The notes: a model not told the origin generated them from the letters alone. 64,000 nucleotides of DNA from Actinotignum schaalii FB123-CNA-2 (GCF_000411135.1 NZ_KE150263.1:62001-126000); one strand, 5' to 3'; positions 29,695-39,324 are shown, counted from the stretch's first letter. A program made the numbers and translations.

Positions 29695-31160
29695 CTGAGG
29701 AATACCGTGATATGAGCACGGAGGGGACCACCCCGGACGATGCCGAACGCGTACTCCGGGCCGGTCTGGACGCCTACGATCTGGACGAAGCCGATCTGGC
29801 GCTCCTGGCCGGTGAGGAACCCCAGGAGCAGGCGGCTGCCCGCGCGCTACCCGTGGTGGCGGTTATTGGGCGCCCGAATGTGGGCAAGTCCTCCCTGGTG
29901 AATCGCATTGTTGGTAAGCGGGTGGCCGTGGTGCAGGACGTTCCGGGCGTGACCCGTGACCGGGTATCTTACGAAGCCGAGTGGGCGGATCGCCGCTTCC
30001 TCCTCATGGATACCGGCGGTTGGGAACGTGACGTTGCCGGTCTGGATCGCGATGTTGCCCTGCAGGCCGAAATTGCCATTGACCAGGCCGATGCCGTTAT
30101 TTTCGTCGTGGATGCCACCGTGGGTATGACGGATACCGATGAAGCTCTGGTGCGGGTACTGCGCCGCTCGCGCAAGCCCGTGATTGTTGCGGCCAATAAA
30201 GTAGATTCGCCCCAGCAGGAACCGGATGCTGCTTATCTGTGGTCTTTAGGGCTAGGGGAGCCGTACCCGGTATCCGCTCTGCACGGGCGTGGCTCGGGAG
30301 ATCTTCTCGACGTGGTCATCGGTGCGCTTCCCGCGGAACGCGAGGTACCGGCACGTCCCGTTCACCGCGGCCCGCGCCGGGTCGCGATTGTGGGGCGCCC
30401 GAATGTGGGCAAGTCCTCACTGCTCAACCAATTAGCTGGGGAAACCCGCGCCGTGGTGAGTGATATTGCCGGAACCACTCGCGATCCTGTTGACGAAGTC
30501 ATTGAGCTAGACGGTACCCCGTGGACTTTTGTTGATACCGCTGGAATTCGCCGACGGGTTCACCAAACTCGCGGGGCCGATTATTACGCGAATCTGCGCA
30601 CCCAGCGCGCGCTGGCGGAAGCCGAACTGGCCCTCGCCCTCATCGATGCCTCCGAGCCGCTCACCGAACAGGATATTCGGGTGATCCAGCAGGTGATTGA
30701 CGCTGGGCGCGCCCTGGTCATCGTCTGCAATAAATGGGACGAAGTGGATGACGAACGTCGCTTCGAACTTGACCGCGAATTCGAGCGGGAGCTGGTTCAG
30801 ATCCAGTGGGCCGCGCGCGTCAATCTTTCGGCAAAAACCGGATGGCATACCAATCGGCTCTCCAACGCCATGACCACTGCGCTGCGATCCTGGGACCAGC
30901 GTATTCCCACTGGCAAACTCAATGCTTTCCTCAGCGAATTGGCGGCCGCGCACCCGCATCCGGTACGCGGAGGCAAGCAGCCGCGTATCCTCTACGGCAC
31001 CCAGGCTTCCACCCGTCCGCCGCGTTTCGTGCTTTTCGCCACCGGCTTCATCGAAGCAGGCTACCGGCGTTTCTTGGAAAATCGCTTGCGGGCCACTTTC
31101 GGTTTCGAAGGCTCCCCGCTTCAAATTTCGGTTCGGGTGCGCGAACGGCGCAAGAAGTAG
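29691..31160 (+). CDS. der: ribosome biogenesis GTPase Der (EngA)
   Basis: A 489-residue protein with two GTPase domains in tandem: first [22 protein letters not shown]; second [22 protein letters not shown]; then a KH-like C-terminal domain ending RVRERRKK. It acts in 50S subunit assembly. An acidic N-terminal extension of about 50 residues precedes the first G domain, as in other actinobacteria. The ATG overlaps the cmk stop (ATGA). Confidence 0.97.
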   Translation: MTEEYRDMSTEGTTPDDAERVLRAGLDAYDLDEADLALLAGEEPQEQAAARALPVVAVIGRPNVGKSSLVNRIVGKRVAVVQDVPGVTRDRVSYEAEWADRRFLLMDTGGWERDVAGLDRDVALQAEIAIDQADAVIFVVDATVGMTDTDEALVRVLRRSRKPVIVAANKVDSPQQEPDAAYLWSLGLGEPYPVSALHGRGSGDLLDVVIGALPAEREVPARPVHRGPRRVAIVGRPNVGKSSLLNQLAGETRAVVSDIAGTTRDPVDEVIELDGTPWTFVDTAGIRRRVHQTRGADYYANLRTQRALAEAELALALIDASEPLTEQDIRVIQQVIDAGRALVIVCNKWDEVDDERRFELDREFERELVQIQWAARVNLSAKTGWHTNRLSNAMTTALRSWDQRIPTGKLNAFLSELAAAHPHPVRGGKQPRILYGTQASTRPPRFVLFATGFIEAGYRRFLENRLRATFGFEGSPLQISVRVRERRKK

Positions 31161-31169
31161 CGGAGATGG

Positions 31170-31201
31170 GTACGACGGCGCAGCTAGCGGCGTCGTCGTA
31201 C
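31170..31201. terminator. hairpin between convergent der and the iclR-type gene
   Basis: GTACGACG (31170-31177) pairs perfectly with CGTCGTAC (31194-31201). Its place between convergent genes suggests a shared terminator. It lacks a T-run. Confidence 0.45.
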
Positions 31202-31266
31202 TTCCACCACCGGCAGGGACCGCGGCAGGAAAGCTCCCATCGCTGTCCCTGCCCACGGCGCTCCGG

Positions 31267-32067
31267 CTAGCGCGCCGAGCGCGGCAGTAGAACCTCCGGA
31301 ACGCTCACGCCGGTGGAGCCGGCGATAGCGCTGATTTCTTCCGCGATGCCGTAAGCCACCGCTTCACGTGTTGCCGCACCCAGGCGTTCGGCGGGTGCGG
31401 TGACGGATACCGCTACCCGCTCGCCATTTTTCAAATCCACGGGAACCGCCACGCAAGCAATCCCCGCTTCGTTTTCTTCCACTTCCATACCCCAGCCGTA
31501 GCGGTGCACATGCTCGATACATTCTTCGATAGCGGCGCGGGTAGGGGGAGTGTCGGTGGGGACACTCAGGTACCAGTCAATTTCCGCGCCCGTCACGTTA
31601 TTCGCGCCCAGGAGGGCACGCCCGAGCGCGGTGGTGACGGCCGGCGCATTACGCCCGATATAAGAAACCACTCGAATGGGCCGGTCTGGCTCCACCTTAT
31701 CCAGGTAGGTGACAACTTGACCGGATAGCTTGCCCAGGTGCACCAACTCGTTAAAGCGGTGGCAAATAGCAACCAGGGCCGGGTGGAGTTGGTCCACCAC
31801 GAATTGGGTGCGCGTAGTGTAGCGAATGATCGGATCGACGCCGTCCCCGAGGAAGTAGTAACCGTTGTCGGGATCTTGGTTCACCCAATCCCGGTAGCGC
31901 AGCGAACGCAGAGTGTGGTGGACCGTGGCCTTATTGGACTCTACCGCGGCCGCGATATCGGAGAGGGGGGCACCTTCCGGTCCGCGGCGTGCTAAAAACT
32001 CGACAACGAGCAATGCACGATCAATGGAGGAGAGCGGAGCGCGCTCCTCGGGGGAAGTACCGGACAC
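31267..32067 (-). CDS. IclR-family transcriptional regulator of the uronate operon
   Basis: A 266-residue regulator: N-terminal winged helix-turn-helix (about 12-70, SSIDRALLVVEFLARRG...SDIAAAVESNKATVHHTLRSLRYRDWV) and C-terminal effector domain (about 85-255). It diverges from the uxuB-uxuA-eda-kdgK operon, so it is probably a KdgR-like repressor answering to 2-keto-3-deoxygluconate or a related acid. The start is GTG 32067 on its strand, with AAGGAGCTTGAG before it. The effector is an inference from context. Confidence 0.85.
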   Translation of the reverse strand: MSGTSPEERAPLSSIDRALLVVEFLARRGPEGAPLSDIAAAVESNKATVHHTLRSLRYRDWVNQDPDNGYYFLGDGVDPIIRYTTRTQFVVDQLHPALVAICHRFNELVHLGKLSGQVVTYLDKVEPDRPIRVVSYIGRNAPAVTTALGRALLGANNVTGAEIDWYLSVPTDTPPTRAAIEECIEHVHRYGWGMEVEENEAGIACVAVPVDLKNGERVAVSVTAPAERLGAATREAVAYGIAEEISAIAGSTGVSVPEVLLPRSAR

Positions 32068-32126
32068 CTCAAGCTCCTTTACTCAACGAGGGTATAACTG
32101 CAGGCCGGGAAAATTATACCGCGGGA

Positions 32127-32141
32127 TTTCAATATGTGAAA
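32127..32141. promoter_or_regulatory. candidate IclR/KdgR operator
   Basis: TTTCA (32127-32131) and TGAAA (32137-32141) form an inverted repeat with a 5-nt spacer, 60 nt upstream of the regulator start. KdgR-type sites in proteobacteria use similar TGAAA/TTTCA half-sites. It is probably the autoregulatory operator. Confidence 0.45.
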
Positions 32142-32201
32142 CATGGAAATGAGAGCATCAGGCAGTCAGTGTTGAATAAGAAAAGGCCCGAAATCCGAAT
32201 A

Positions 32202-32289
32202 CTTCATACGTCGCTCAGGGGTGCCGTCCGGAATGAAAATGAGGTACAATCATTTCATACGTGCGAACGGGCGTTTCACGTAAAGAAAC
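32202..32289. promoter_or_regulatory. repeated elements upstream of the uronate operon
   Basis: The 9-mer TTCATACGT occurs at 32202-32210 and 32254-32262, 52 bp apart. A TACAAT box (32245-32250) lies just before the second copy, and an inverted repeat GTTTC (32273-32277)/GAAAC (32285-32289) follows. This looks like the operator region of the uxu operon. About 190 nt of leader remains before the uxuB start, in which I see only a second TATAAA box near 32327. Confidence 0.4.
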
Positions 32290-32478
32290 ATACGGGTGCG
32301 GGGGTGCCTGGCCGGTTCGTCGTCTTATAAAGGAATACTGGGTGGTGACATCGGGAGCGGTGTTCACTCACCGGGTGACCTCACGGTAGGAACGCGGCGC
32401 ATGCCGGCGATCCTGCGGGGCGGCCGCCGGTGGATCGCACGTGGAGCCGTCCCGATCCAACTATCAAAGGTGATGTAT

Positions 32479-34077
32479 ATGAAACTCAATCTCAGCTCGC
32501 TTTCCCACGCGAGTGATTACGAAGCGGCCGGTATTCAAGTTCCGGCTTTTGATGTGGCCGCCACGCAGGAGCGCGCGCGCACCAACCCGCGCTGGTTGCA
32601 TATCGGCCCGGGTAATATTTTCCGGATTTTCTTGGCTCGCATTGCGGATGACATGCTTGCAGACGGCAAGTACTGGCCGATTACCGGTGTGGTTCCCATG
32701 GATCCCGCTGAAATGGAAAAGCAGCTCGAAGCTTTTGATCTGCTGACCCTGGGCGTTATTCTTTCCGGGGACAAGCGCGATACCCGCGTTATCGCCGGCT
32801 TGGCTGATGGCCTGGCCACCCGCCGCGACGGTGATTTTGACCGGCTCGTCTCGATTTTCACCAAGCCGGAGATGACCACGGTAACTCTCACCATTACCGA
32901 AAAAGGCTATGTTATTCAGGATTCCCAGGGTGAACTCTCCGAAGCTACCCGCGCGGATATCGCTTCGGATCCTTACGCTAACCATGAAAACACCATGGCA
33001 CTGCTGGCCGGGCTCCTCGCGCATCGCTACCAGGCGGGCGGAGCACCCATTAACTTCATCTCTGCGGATAACTTCTCCCACAACGGCGATAAGCTGCGCG
33101 ATTCGATATTGCAAATTGCCCGCGGGTGGGTGGAGCGCGGCGCACTCAGCCAGGAATTCCTGGACTGGGTCAGTGATGACACCAAGGTTGCTTTCCCGAT
33201 TTCCGTGATCGATAAGATCACCCCCCGACCCTCGGAAGAAGTTTCGGAATACCTCACCGGTCTTGGCTTTACCGACATGGGTATTGACCACCTCGGGCGC
33301 ACCCCGATTGCCGGGTTTGTCAACGCCGAACCCACCGAATACCTCATTATCGAAGATAAGTTCGCGGCCGAACGCCCGCCTTTTGAGGACTACGGCGTGT
33401 ACATCACCGATCGTGAAACCTGCGATAAGTTCGAGCGGATGAAGGTCACCACCTGCCTCAATCCGCTCCACACCGCACTGGCAGTGTCCGGTACGGTTAT
33501 GCGCTTCCCGACCATTGATTCGGAAATGCGCGATCCCGATTTGGCGAAGATGGTCAATATCCTCGCCTATGATGAAGCGATGCCGGTAGTAACCGATCCG
33601 GGGATCATCGATCCGAAGGACTTCGTGCGCGAAGTCCTCGAAGAGCGGTTCCCCAATAGCGCGCTGCCCGATAATCCGGCCCGTATCGCCATGGATACCT
33701 CGCAGAAGATTCCGATCCGTTTCGGTGTCACGCTGCAGGAGTATCAGCGCCGCGGTCTGGATATGGACAAGTTGCGCGTGATCCCGCTCGTATTCGCGGT
33801 GTGGGCACGGTACCTGCTCGGTATCGCGGACGATGGCGAAGAATTCACGCCGTCTTCCGATCCGCTGCTGGAAGAACTCCAGGGGCACCTCAAGGGAATT
33901 AAGCTCGGTGAAAGCGTTGACGCTCACGCCGTGCTCAAGCCCATTCTGTCCAATGCCAATATCTTCGGCCTTGACCTGTATACCACTCCGCTGGCGGAGA
34001 AGGTCGAAGCTCTGTTTACCAAGCTCATTGCCGGTCCCGGCGCTGTGCGTGCCACTATTCACGAGGAGATCAACTAA
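32479..34077 (+). CDS. uxuB: D-fructuronate reductase / mannitol dehydrogenase family
   Basis: A 532-residue NAD-dependent long-chain polyol dehydrogenase. The N terminus has [22 protein letters not shown], the central part [19 protein letters not shown] and [16 protein letters not shown], typical of the mannitol dehydrogenase family. With uxuA directly downstream, reduction of D-fructuronate to D-mannonate is the best reading. Start chosen at ATG 32479, 8 nt after AAAGG; ATG 32473 would be too close. No uxaC (uronate isomerase) is in the window. Confidence 0.88.
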   Translation: MKLNLSSLSHASDYEAAGIQVPAFDVAATQERARTNPRWLHIGPGNIFRIFLARIADDMLADGKYWPITGVVPMDPAEMEKQLEAFDLLTLGVILSGDKRDTRVIAGLADGLATRRDGDFDRLVSIFTKPEMTTVTLTITEKGYVIQDSQGELSEATRADIASDPYANHENTMALLAGLLAHRYQAGGAPINFISADNFSHNGDKLRDSILQIARGWVERGALSQEFLDWVSDDTKVAFPISVIDKITPRPSEEVSEYLTGLGFTDMGIDHLGRTPIAGFVNAEPTEYLIIEDKFAAERPPFEDYGVYITDRETCDKFERMKVTTCLNPLHTALAVSGTVMRFPTIDSEMRDPDLAKMVNILAYDEAMPVVTDPGIIDPKDFVREVLEERFPNSALPDNPARIAMDTSQKIPIRFGVTLQEYQRRGLDMDKLRVIPLVFAVWARYLLGIADDGEEFTPSSDPLLEELQGHLKGIKLGESVDAHAVLKPILSNANIFGLDLYTTPLAEKVEALFTKLIAGPGAVRATIHEEIN

Positions 34078-35159
34078 TGAAAATGACATTCCGCTGGTAC
34101 GGCGAAGGTCACGACCCGATTCCGCTGCAGTACATCAAGCAGATTCCGGGCGTGTCCGGAATTATGGGAACCCTGTCCTACAAGGCGGCGGGGGAGAACT
34201 GGGAAAAGGACGAAATCAAGGTCCTCATCGACCAGGTCCACGAAGCCGGGCTTGAATGCGAGATCATCGAATCCGTCAACGTCCACGAGGACATCAAGCT
34301 CGGGCTTCCGAGCCGTGACGAGTACATCAAGAACTACTGCACCACGCTGGAAAACCTCGCGGAATTCGGCGTCAAGGTAGTTGTGTACAACTTCATGCCG
34401 GTCTTTGACTGGCTGCGCACCGAGCTCGCTCACGTGAACGAGGACGGCTCCACCTGCCTGTACTACGATCACTCCGAAATCGAAGGCATGACCCCGCAGG
34501 ATATCGTCAATAAGACGGCCGAAGAGTCCGGCGGCCTCACCCTGCCCGGGTGGGAACCCGAACGCTTGGCCAAGTTGGATGAAGTCATGGCGCTTTACCA
34601 GAATATGACAGTGGAGAAACTGCGCGAAAACTGGAAGTACTTCCTGGACGGCATCATCCCCACCTGTGAAAAGGTCGGCATTAAGATGGCCTGCCATCCG
34701 GATGATCCGGCCTGGGATCTCTTCGGTATTCCGCGTGCCTACAAGAGCCTGGATGACATCAAGGAAATCCTGGCTCTCAATGATTCCCCGATGCACTCCC
34801 TGTGCGTGTGCATCGGCTCGCTCGGCTCCAACCCGTCCAATAACGTTGCTGAGATCCTGCGCTACGTTGGCGAACGTGGCCGTATCGCCGCTTCCCACCT
34901 GCGTAATGTCAAGTACCTCGGGGAGAAGACGTTCAAGGAAGCGGCCCACTGGTCCGCGGACGGCGACCTCGATATGCAGGCCGCGGTGGAAGCCATTTAC
35001 GATACCTGCCCTGATATTTACGTGCGTCCCGATCACGGCCGCATGATTTGGGGCGAAGAAGGCCGCCCCGGCTACCCGCTGTATGACCGGGCACTGGGCA
35101 CCCAGTACCTCCTCGGGCTGTGGGACGGCATCGACAAGATGAAGAAGGCGGCAAAGTAG
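34077..35159 (+). CDS. uxuA: mannonate dehydratase
   Basis: A 360-residue TIM-barrel metalloenzyme converting D-mannonate to 2-keto-3-deoxy-D-gluconate. Family features: [31 protein letters not shown] at the start, [32 protein letters not shown] (metal ligands) and [13 protein letters not shown] near the end. Its ATG shares the uxuB stop (TAATG). A second ATG follows at 34083. Confidence 0.96.
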   Translation: MKMTFRWYGEGHDPIPLQYIKQIPGVSGIMGTLSYKAAGENWEKDEIKVLIDQVHEAGLECEIIESVNVHEDIKLGLPSRDEYIKNYCTTLENLAEFGVKVVVYNFMPVFDWLRTELAHVNEDGSTCLYYDHSEIEGMTPQDIVNKTAEESGGLTLPGWEPERLAKLDEVMALYQNMTVEKLRENWKYFLDGIIPTCEKVGIKMACHPDDPAWDLFGIPRAYKSLDDIKEILALNDSPMHSLCVCIGSLGSNPSNNVAEILRYVGERGRIAASHLRNVKYLGEKTFKEAAHWSADGDLDMQAAVEAIYDTCPDIYVRPDHGRMIWGEEGRPGYPLYDRALGTQYLLGLWDGIDKMKKAAK

Positions 35160-35806
35160 TGTCTCAGCAACTTCCAGACGTTCGTCCGTTCCTGGAAACC
35201 CACCCCATTGTTCCCGTTGTGGTGATCGATGATGCCGCGCAGGCACCCGAGGCGGCCCGCGCGCTCGTCGCCGGCGGTATCCATTGCGCCGAAGTGACGT
35301 TCCGTACCGCTGCCGGTGGGGAAGCCATTAAAGCCATGCGCGATATCGAGGGAATGACGGTGGGTGCCGGAACGGTGCTCACCCGGGCCCAGGCGGAAAC
35401 CGCCGCGGACCTGGGCGCGAAGTTCTTCGTGTCCCCGGGCTGGAGCGCCGGTGTTGCCGATGTGGCAGCCGAACGCCAAATTCCCTACCTTCCGGGTGTG
35501 CAGACCGCTACGGAAATCATGATGGCCCTGGAGTACGGTGCCACCGCGGTAAAGTTCTTCCCCGGTGGGGAAGCGGGTGGGCTGCCCATGGTCAAGGCCC
35601 TGCGCGGTCCCTTCCCGAATACCTACTTCGTGCCTTCGGGCGGTGTGAAGCTCGCGAATATGGCCGAGTGGCTGTCCGATCCGGCGATCCTGTCCGTATC
35701 GGGTTCGTGGATGATCAAGCGCGACCTGATTTCCTCTGGGAACTTTGCGGAGATCACCCGTCTGTCCCAAGAAGCATCCGATCTAGCTAAGGAGATTCGC
35801 AAGTGA
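35159..35806 (+). CDS. eda: KDPG aldolase (2-keto-3-deoxy-6-phosphogluconate aldolase)
   Basis: A 215-residue class I aldolase splitting KDPG to pyruvate and glyceraldehyde-3-phosphate. Visible marks: IVPVVVIDDAAQAPEAARALVAGGI, CAEVTFRT (catalytic Glu), VGAGTVL, and the Schiff-base lysine in AVKFFPGGEAGG. GTG 35159 overlaps the uxuA stop (TAGTG). It overlaps kdgK by 4 bases, so four enzymes are made from one coupled message. Confidence 0.94.
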   Translation: MSQQLPDVRPFLETHPIVPVVVIDDAAQAPEAARALVAGGIHCAEVTFRTAAGGEAIKAMRDIEGMTVGAGTVLTRAQAETAADLGAKFFVSPGWSAGVADVAAERQIPYLPGVQTATEIMMALEYGATAVKFFPGGEAGGLPMVKALRGPFPNTYFVPSGGVKLANMAEWLSDPAILSVSGSWMIKRDLISSGNFAEITRLSQEASDLAKEIRK

Positions 35807-36909
35807 GCGACGCCCTGACGATTAAATCCGCCGAGGAAACCACCTACGATATTGTCTCCCTGGGTGAAGTTATGCTTCGCCTGGATCCGGGTGCCGGGCG
35901 TATCCGCACCACGCGTCAGTTCGCTGCCTCCGAAGGTGGCGGCGAATACAACGTGGCTCGCGGCCTGCGGCGCGCTTTCCAGAAGCGCGGTGCGATCCTC
36001 ACTTCCCTGGTACGTAACGAAGTGGGCTTGCTGCTCGAGGATCTGATCCTCACCGGCGGTCTAGACACCCGTTTTATTCATTGGGTCGACGACGACGGCA
36101 TCGGCCAGTCGGCTCGTAACGGTCTCAATTTCACCGAACGCGGTTTCGGCGTGCGCGGAGCGGTCGGCTGTTCCGACCGGGCCCACACTGCGATTTCGCA
36201 GCTCACCCCGGAGGATATCGATCTCGATTACCTCTTTGGCGAGCTTGGGGTGCGCTGGCTGCACACCGGCGGGATTTACGCGGCCCTCTCGGAGCAAGCT
36301 TCGGAAACGGCCCTGGCGGTTATTAAGAAGGCCAAGGAATACGGCACCGTCGTGTCCTATGACCTCAACTACCGTCCCTCGCTGTGGAATCTGCACGGTG
36401 GAAAGGCCCGTGCGCAGGAAGTGAATAAGTCCCTGGCACCCTTCGTGGATGTCATGATCGGTAACGAAGAGGACTTTACTGCCTGCCTCGGTCTGGAAAT
36501 CGAAGGCGCAAATGAAAACCTCGATAATCTCCAGGTGGAATCCTTCCACAAGATGATTGAGAAGGCAGCAGAAACCTTCCCGAACTTCAAGGCCATCGGT
36601 ACCACGATGCGCCAGGTCCGTTCGGCAACCATCAATGACTGGGGTGCAGTGGCATGGAAGCGTGACCAGGGCTTCGTGCAGGCCACCCAGCGTGATGGCC
36701 TAGAGATATTTGACCGCGTGGGTGGGGGAGACTCCTTCGCCTCCGGGCTTATCTTCGGGCTCATGGAATACGGTGATGTCCAGAAGGCAGTGGAACTCGG
36801 GGCCGCCCACGGCGCCCTCGCCATGACCACGCCGGGTGATACCACCATGGCTACCCGCGCCGAGGTAGAGAACCTCGCCCGCGGTGGCTCGGCGCGCGTC
36901 AAGCGCTAA
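35803..36909 (+). CDS. kdgK: PfkB-family sugar kinase, probable 2-keto-3-deoxygluconate kinase
   Basis: A 368-residue ribokinase-like kinase. It has the PfkB entry LGEVMLRLDPG, GGGEYNVARGL, SYDLNYRPSLW and the anion-hole motif GGGDSFASGLI. Between uxuA and the end of an eda-containing operon its substrate should be 2-keto-3-deoxygluconate, giving KDPG for Eda. GTG 35803 overlaps the eda stop (GTGA). It is somewhat longer than classic KdgK (about 310). Confidence 0.88.
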   Translation: MSDALTIKSAEETTYDIVSLGEVMLRLDPGAGRIRTTRQFAASEGGGEYNVARGLRRAFQKRGAILTSLVRNEVGLLLEDLILTGGLDTRFIHWVDDDGIGQSARNGLNFTERGFGVRGAVGCSDRAHTAISQLTPEDIDLDYLFGELGVRWLHTGGIYAALSEQASETALAVIKKAKEYGTVVSYDLNYRPSLWNLHGGKARAQEVNKSLAPFVDVMIGNEEDFTACLGLEIEGANENLDNLQVESFHKMIEKAAETFPNFKAIGTTMRQVRSATINDWGAVAWKRDQGFVQATQRDGLEIFDRVGGGDSFASGLIFGLMEYGDVQKAVELGAAHGALAMTTPGDTTMATRAEVENLARGGSARVKR

Positions 36910-37055
36910 GGCCGTATAAGCTGCACAGAGGTGCACAGGTGCAGCGTACGCCACGCGCTAAAGCCGCATAACCGCGGCGTGCGTCACGCGCCTATCGCGC
37001 GGCTTGCCTTCGAGTGAGCTAGCTCAGGGCGCACACCGCACACAGCGCAATGAGT

Positions 37056-37089
37056 GGGGAGCAGATCCGGACATCCGGATCTGCTCCCC
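37056..37089 (+). terminator. 16-bp hairpin downstream of kdgK
   Basis: GGGGAGCAGATCCGGA (37056-37071) pairs perfectly with 37074-37089 across a 2-nt loop, almost a cruciform. No T-run. It lies about 150 nt past kdgK. Confidence 0.5.
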
Positions 37090-37109
37090 TCTGCATTCAC
37101 GGAGCCGCA

Positions 37110-37175
37110 TGAACCGTACCAGGAAACGAAGTGGTCCGGCCCGGAACCACCGTGAACCGTGCCGCAAACAAAGTG
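37110..37175. repeat. pair of diverged 24-bp direct repeats
   Basis: TGAACCGT, then CC and AAAC-AAGTG, occur at 37110-37133 and 37153-37175. A third related copy lies inverted at about 55286-55305. Together these mark an intergenic repeat family. Confidence 0.45.
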
Positions 37176-37255
37176 CGCGGGAGAGCACCGTTTCGGGGCG
37201 ATTTCGTGTCCCCTACGCGCGCTTGGCGGGGACCATGGTTCGACATGCGCACTTT
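37160..37255. repeat. intergenic repeat shared (inverted) with 55.2-55.3 kb
   Basis: The stretch from CCGCAAAC-AAGTGCG-GGGAGAGCACCGTTT through CGATT-CGTGTC and ACGCG to GCGCACTTTGA is matched, with scattered changes, by the reverse complement of about 55205-55300. No open frame explains the conservation. It may be a remnant of a mobile element or a structured intergenic element. Confidence 0.55.
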
Positions 37256-37401
37256 GAGGAGGAGAGAGACCAGGCCGGCTAACAAAATGTACCTGGGTGA
37301 CAGTTTTTCCGCGATTCAATGTCCGTGGCGTACACTCTGTGCCCCTAACAGTCCAAAATGCACGTTTTGCAGCCTTGACGCTTGAGAATGACCCACTCTA
37401 C

Positions 37402-37433
37402 CTACCTCGCCCGCGGGAGGTAGGGTGTTTTTT
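37402..37433 (+). terminator. intrinsic terminator with T6 tail, no gene upstream
   Basis: CTACCTC (37402-37408) pairs with GAGGTAG (37417-37423), followed by GGTG and six T (37428-37433). The nearest upstream gene ends 490 nt earlier, so it may end a small RNA starting near a TACACT box at 37331-37336. Confidence 0.6.
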
Positions 37434-37639
37434 CGGGACGTACTTTGCATGTACGACAAGCGCAGTACAGCTCTGAAAACAGATACCCCCTCGCCCGGGG
37501 CCGATGTGACTATCGAAGTTCGTGAGGTCCATGAGGCTCTCGCGGGAAGACCGCAGTGTTTGCCCGGAATCAAAGCGCAATGGCAGCTACATTACGCACA
37601 CCCTTGCGCTATTAGTTCAGTTTCAACTTGCGCTTGAGA

Positions 37640-38944
37640 TTACCCGGCGGTGAAGTCCTCACGGCGGCGGCCGGTGTACTGGATTGCGATACGGTCCTCC
37701 GGGCGGGTATCAACAAGGTAAATAACTGCCAGGAACAGCCATTCCAGGGGTTTCATAGCGAGCCATACGACGTCCGCTGCGAGGCGGGTGCGGATGAGTC
37801 GCGAGAGCGGGAAGCCGTAACGGTTATAGAGGCTGCGGATTGCCCGATGTGCCCTCGGGGTCTTTTCTTCCAGAACCTGTTCGAAGGCATTCGCGATAAG
37901 AAGCTGGCGATTCACGGTGATGCGATGCCCGCCGCGTACTCCGTCCCGGATCGGTTTCACCACTGCCGGGTGCCCGCCTGCTGCCACGGTGCATAAATAG
38001 TGCTCGTCGTAGTAGGTATTGGGCGGGGAGATTCGCTGCGAAAGCGTCCAATCGCTTGTTTCCGTGAAGGCTTTGATGGCGGCGTTTGGTTCCTGGCCGA
38101 AGAGCACCAGAATAAGGAGGAAGATACCCAGCACGGGTATCAGGCCGAGCAGAGCGAGCAGCGGCCAGGTTCGGGCATGGGAAAGAATGTTTTCCAGGTA
38201 GGCGAGCACGCCTGATCCGACCTCCCGGCTTTCCGGTGTCTCCCGGGGCTCTCGGAGCTCTTGGCGATGAAATTCGTGGATTTTCACGATGATTGTTTTC
38301 GCGGAGATCAACACTACCGCGATGACCGGCAACAACAGGATGAGATTTTCAGCTCCCCCAGGCCGGAATGTTTGAATAGTCCATACGATAACAATCGCGT
38401 TGCCAAGATAGATGCACGAGAAGCAGAGAACCGTGAGAAGTGGCGGGATCTGGCTGAGCGGCTTGAGCCGCACGTAAAGAAAAGCTACCGAGCAGACGAT
38501 GCACAGCAGCACTAAAAATGGCTGAAAATCAGTGTGGACCGGCGTATGCGTCTGGTCATTGACGAGATGCTCCGACCAATCGGCATAAAAGACCACCCTG
38601 TATCTCATCGAGATAGCGGCCAAATGGAAACTAAGCGCTAGAAAGATAGTCCAGACATCATGCGCTACGTCTAGAACCGGCAGCGGCTTCCCCCGTATTG
38701 CGGTGATGAGCGCGATCACCTGGTAACAGGTGAGAATAACCGGGTACGTGGTCACCCAGGGGAGGAGGGCGAAGAAAACCAAAAGAAAAATCAAACCTTG
38801 AGGGTCCCACGAAGCCCCCGGGTTAAGCTGTCCCGTATATGCGGTATAGAGGAGATACCCGGGGACTGCAATAACATAGGCAAGAAAAATCTGCGTGAGG
38901 TAGGGGTGCCGCTTCACGAAACTACGCTTGCGGGCCTGAGACAT
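37640..38944 (-). CDS. multi-pass membrane protein, DUF6688-like
   Basis: A 434-residue protein of unknown function. About seven to eight hydrophobic segments fill residues 15-310, and the C-terminal third is a soluble conserved part (PPNTYYDEHYLCTVAAGGH, NRQLLIANAFEQVLEEKTPRAHRAIRSLYNRYGFPLS). This C-terminal pattern is what I recall of DUF6688, mostly seen in Firmicutes. Start chosen at the ATG at 38944, preceded by GAGGAGG; the frame is open 17 codons further. It stands alone next to azlD and may be a late arrival. I cannot assign a function. Confidence 0.75.
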   Translation of the reverse strand: MSQARKRSFVKRHPYLTQIFLAYVIAVPGYLLYTAYTGQLNPGASWDPQGLIFLLVFFALLPWVTTYPVILTCYQVIALITAIRGKPLPVLDVAHDVWTIFLALSFHLAAISMRYRVVFYADWSEHLVNDQTHTPVHTDFQPFLVLLCIVCSVAFLYVRLKPLSQIPPLLTVLCFSCIYLGNAIVIVWTIQTFRPGGAENLILLLPVIAVVLISAKTIIVKIHEFHRQELREPRETPESREVGSGVLAYLENILSHARTWPLLALLGLIPVLGIFLLILVLFGQEPNAAIKAFTETSDWTLSQRISPPNTYYDEHYLCTVAAGGHPAVVKPIRDGVRGGHRITVNRQLLIANAFEQVLEEKTPRAHRAIRSLYNRYGFPLSRLIRTRLAADVVWLAMKPLEWLFLAVIYLVDTRPEDRIAIQYTGRRREDFTAG

Positions 38945-39003
38945 CCGGATCCTCCTCAGCCGTCTTCCGCTTGCCCCCGGTGGCGCAAGCGTCACCCCAG
39001 ATT

Positions 39004-39324
39004 CTAGATCGCTAGCAAGCCGATGTAGGTGAGGGTACCGGCGGCGAGGGAAACGAGCATGCGGCGCCCAGAAAGCTCGTGCGCCAGGATCGTGACGGCG
39101 CTGGCTACGCTCACGTGCAGCACAGATTCAGCAGACACCGGAAGGACTTCGTTGCGTACCATCGCCAGCGCCAAAATTACCAGCACTCCCACCGGGAGCC
39201 AGACCGAGAGCGCTCGAACCAGGCGCGAGCGGCGCAGCGGATGCAAAATGAGGAAGGGAATCCCGCGCAGGCACAGCATGAGAGCCAAAGAGCCGAGCAG
39301 GACAGCCAGGAGATAGCCAGTCAT
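39004..39324 (-). CDS. azlD: AzlD-family branched-chain amino acid export subunit
   Basis: A 106-residue protein with four hydrophobic segments, the size and layout of AzlD/YgaH. It pairs with AzlC to export branched-chain amino acids or their analogues. Its start overlaps the azlC stop by 4 bases on the minus strand, so they are coupled. Confidence 0.88.
   Translation of the reverse strand: MTGYLLAVLLGSLALMLCLRGIPFLILHPLRRSRLVRALSVWLPVGVLVILALAMVRNEVLPVSAESVLHVSVASAVTILAHELSGRRMLVSLAAGTLTYIGLLAI

Larger units (their letters stand above)
36910..37639. other. 730-bp intergenic region with repeats and hairpins
   Basis: No convincing gene. It contains a 16-bp hairpin (37056-37089), two diverged direct repeats (37110-37175), a segment shared with 55.2-55.3 kb, and a T-tailed terminator (37402-37433). 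The remaining 37434-37639 shows nothing I can name. Confidence 0.6.

Noticed and set aside
32464-34089. 541-codon minus-strand frame opposite uxuB
   Set aside because: Composition is His/Gly/Arg-rich without domains; uxuB on the other strand has full family similarity.
37441-37580. Short open frames between the orphan terminator and the DUF6688-like gene
   Set aside because: No ribosome site, no similarity, and random-looking composition on both strands.
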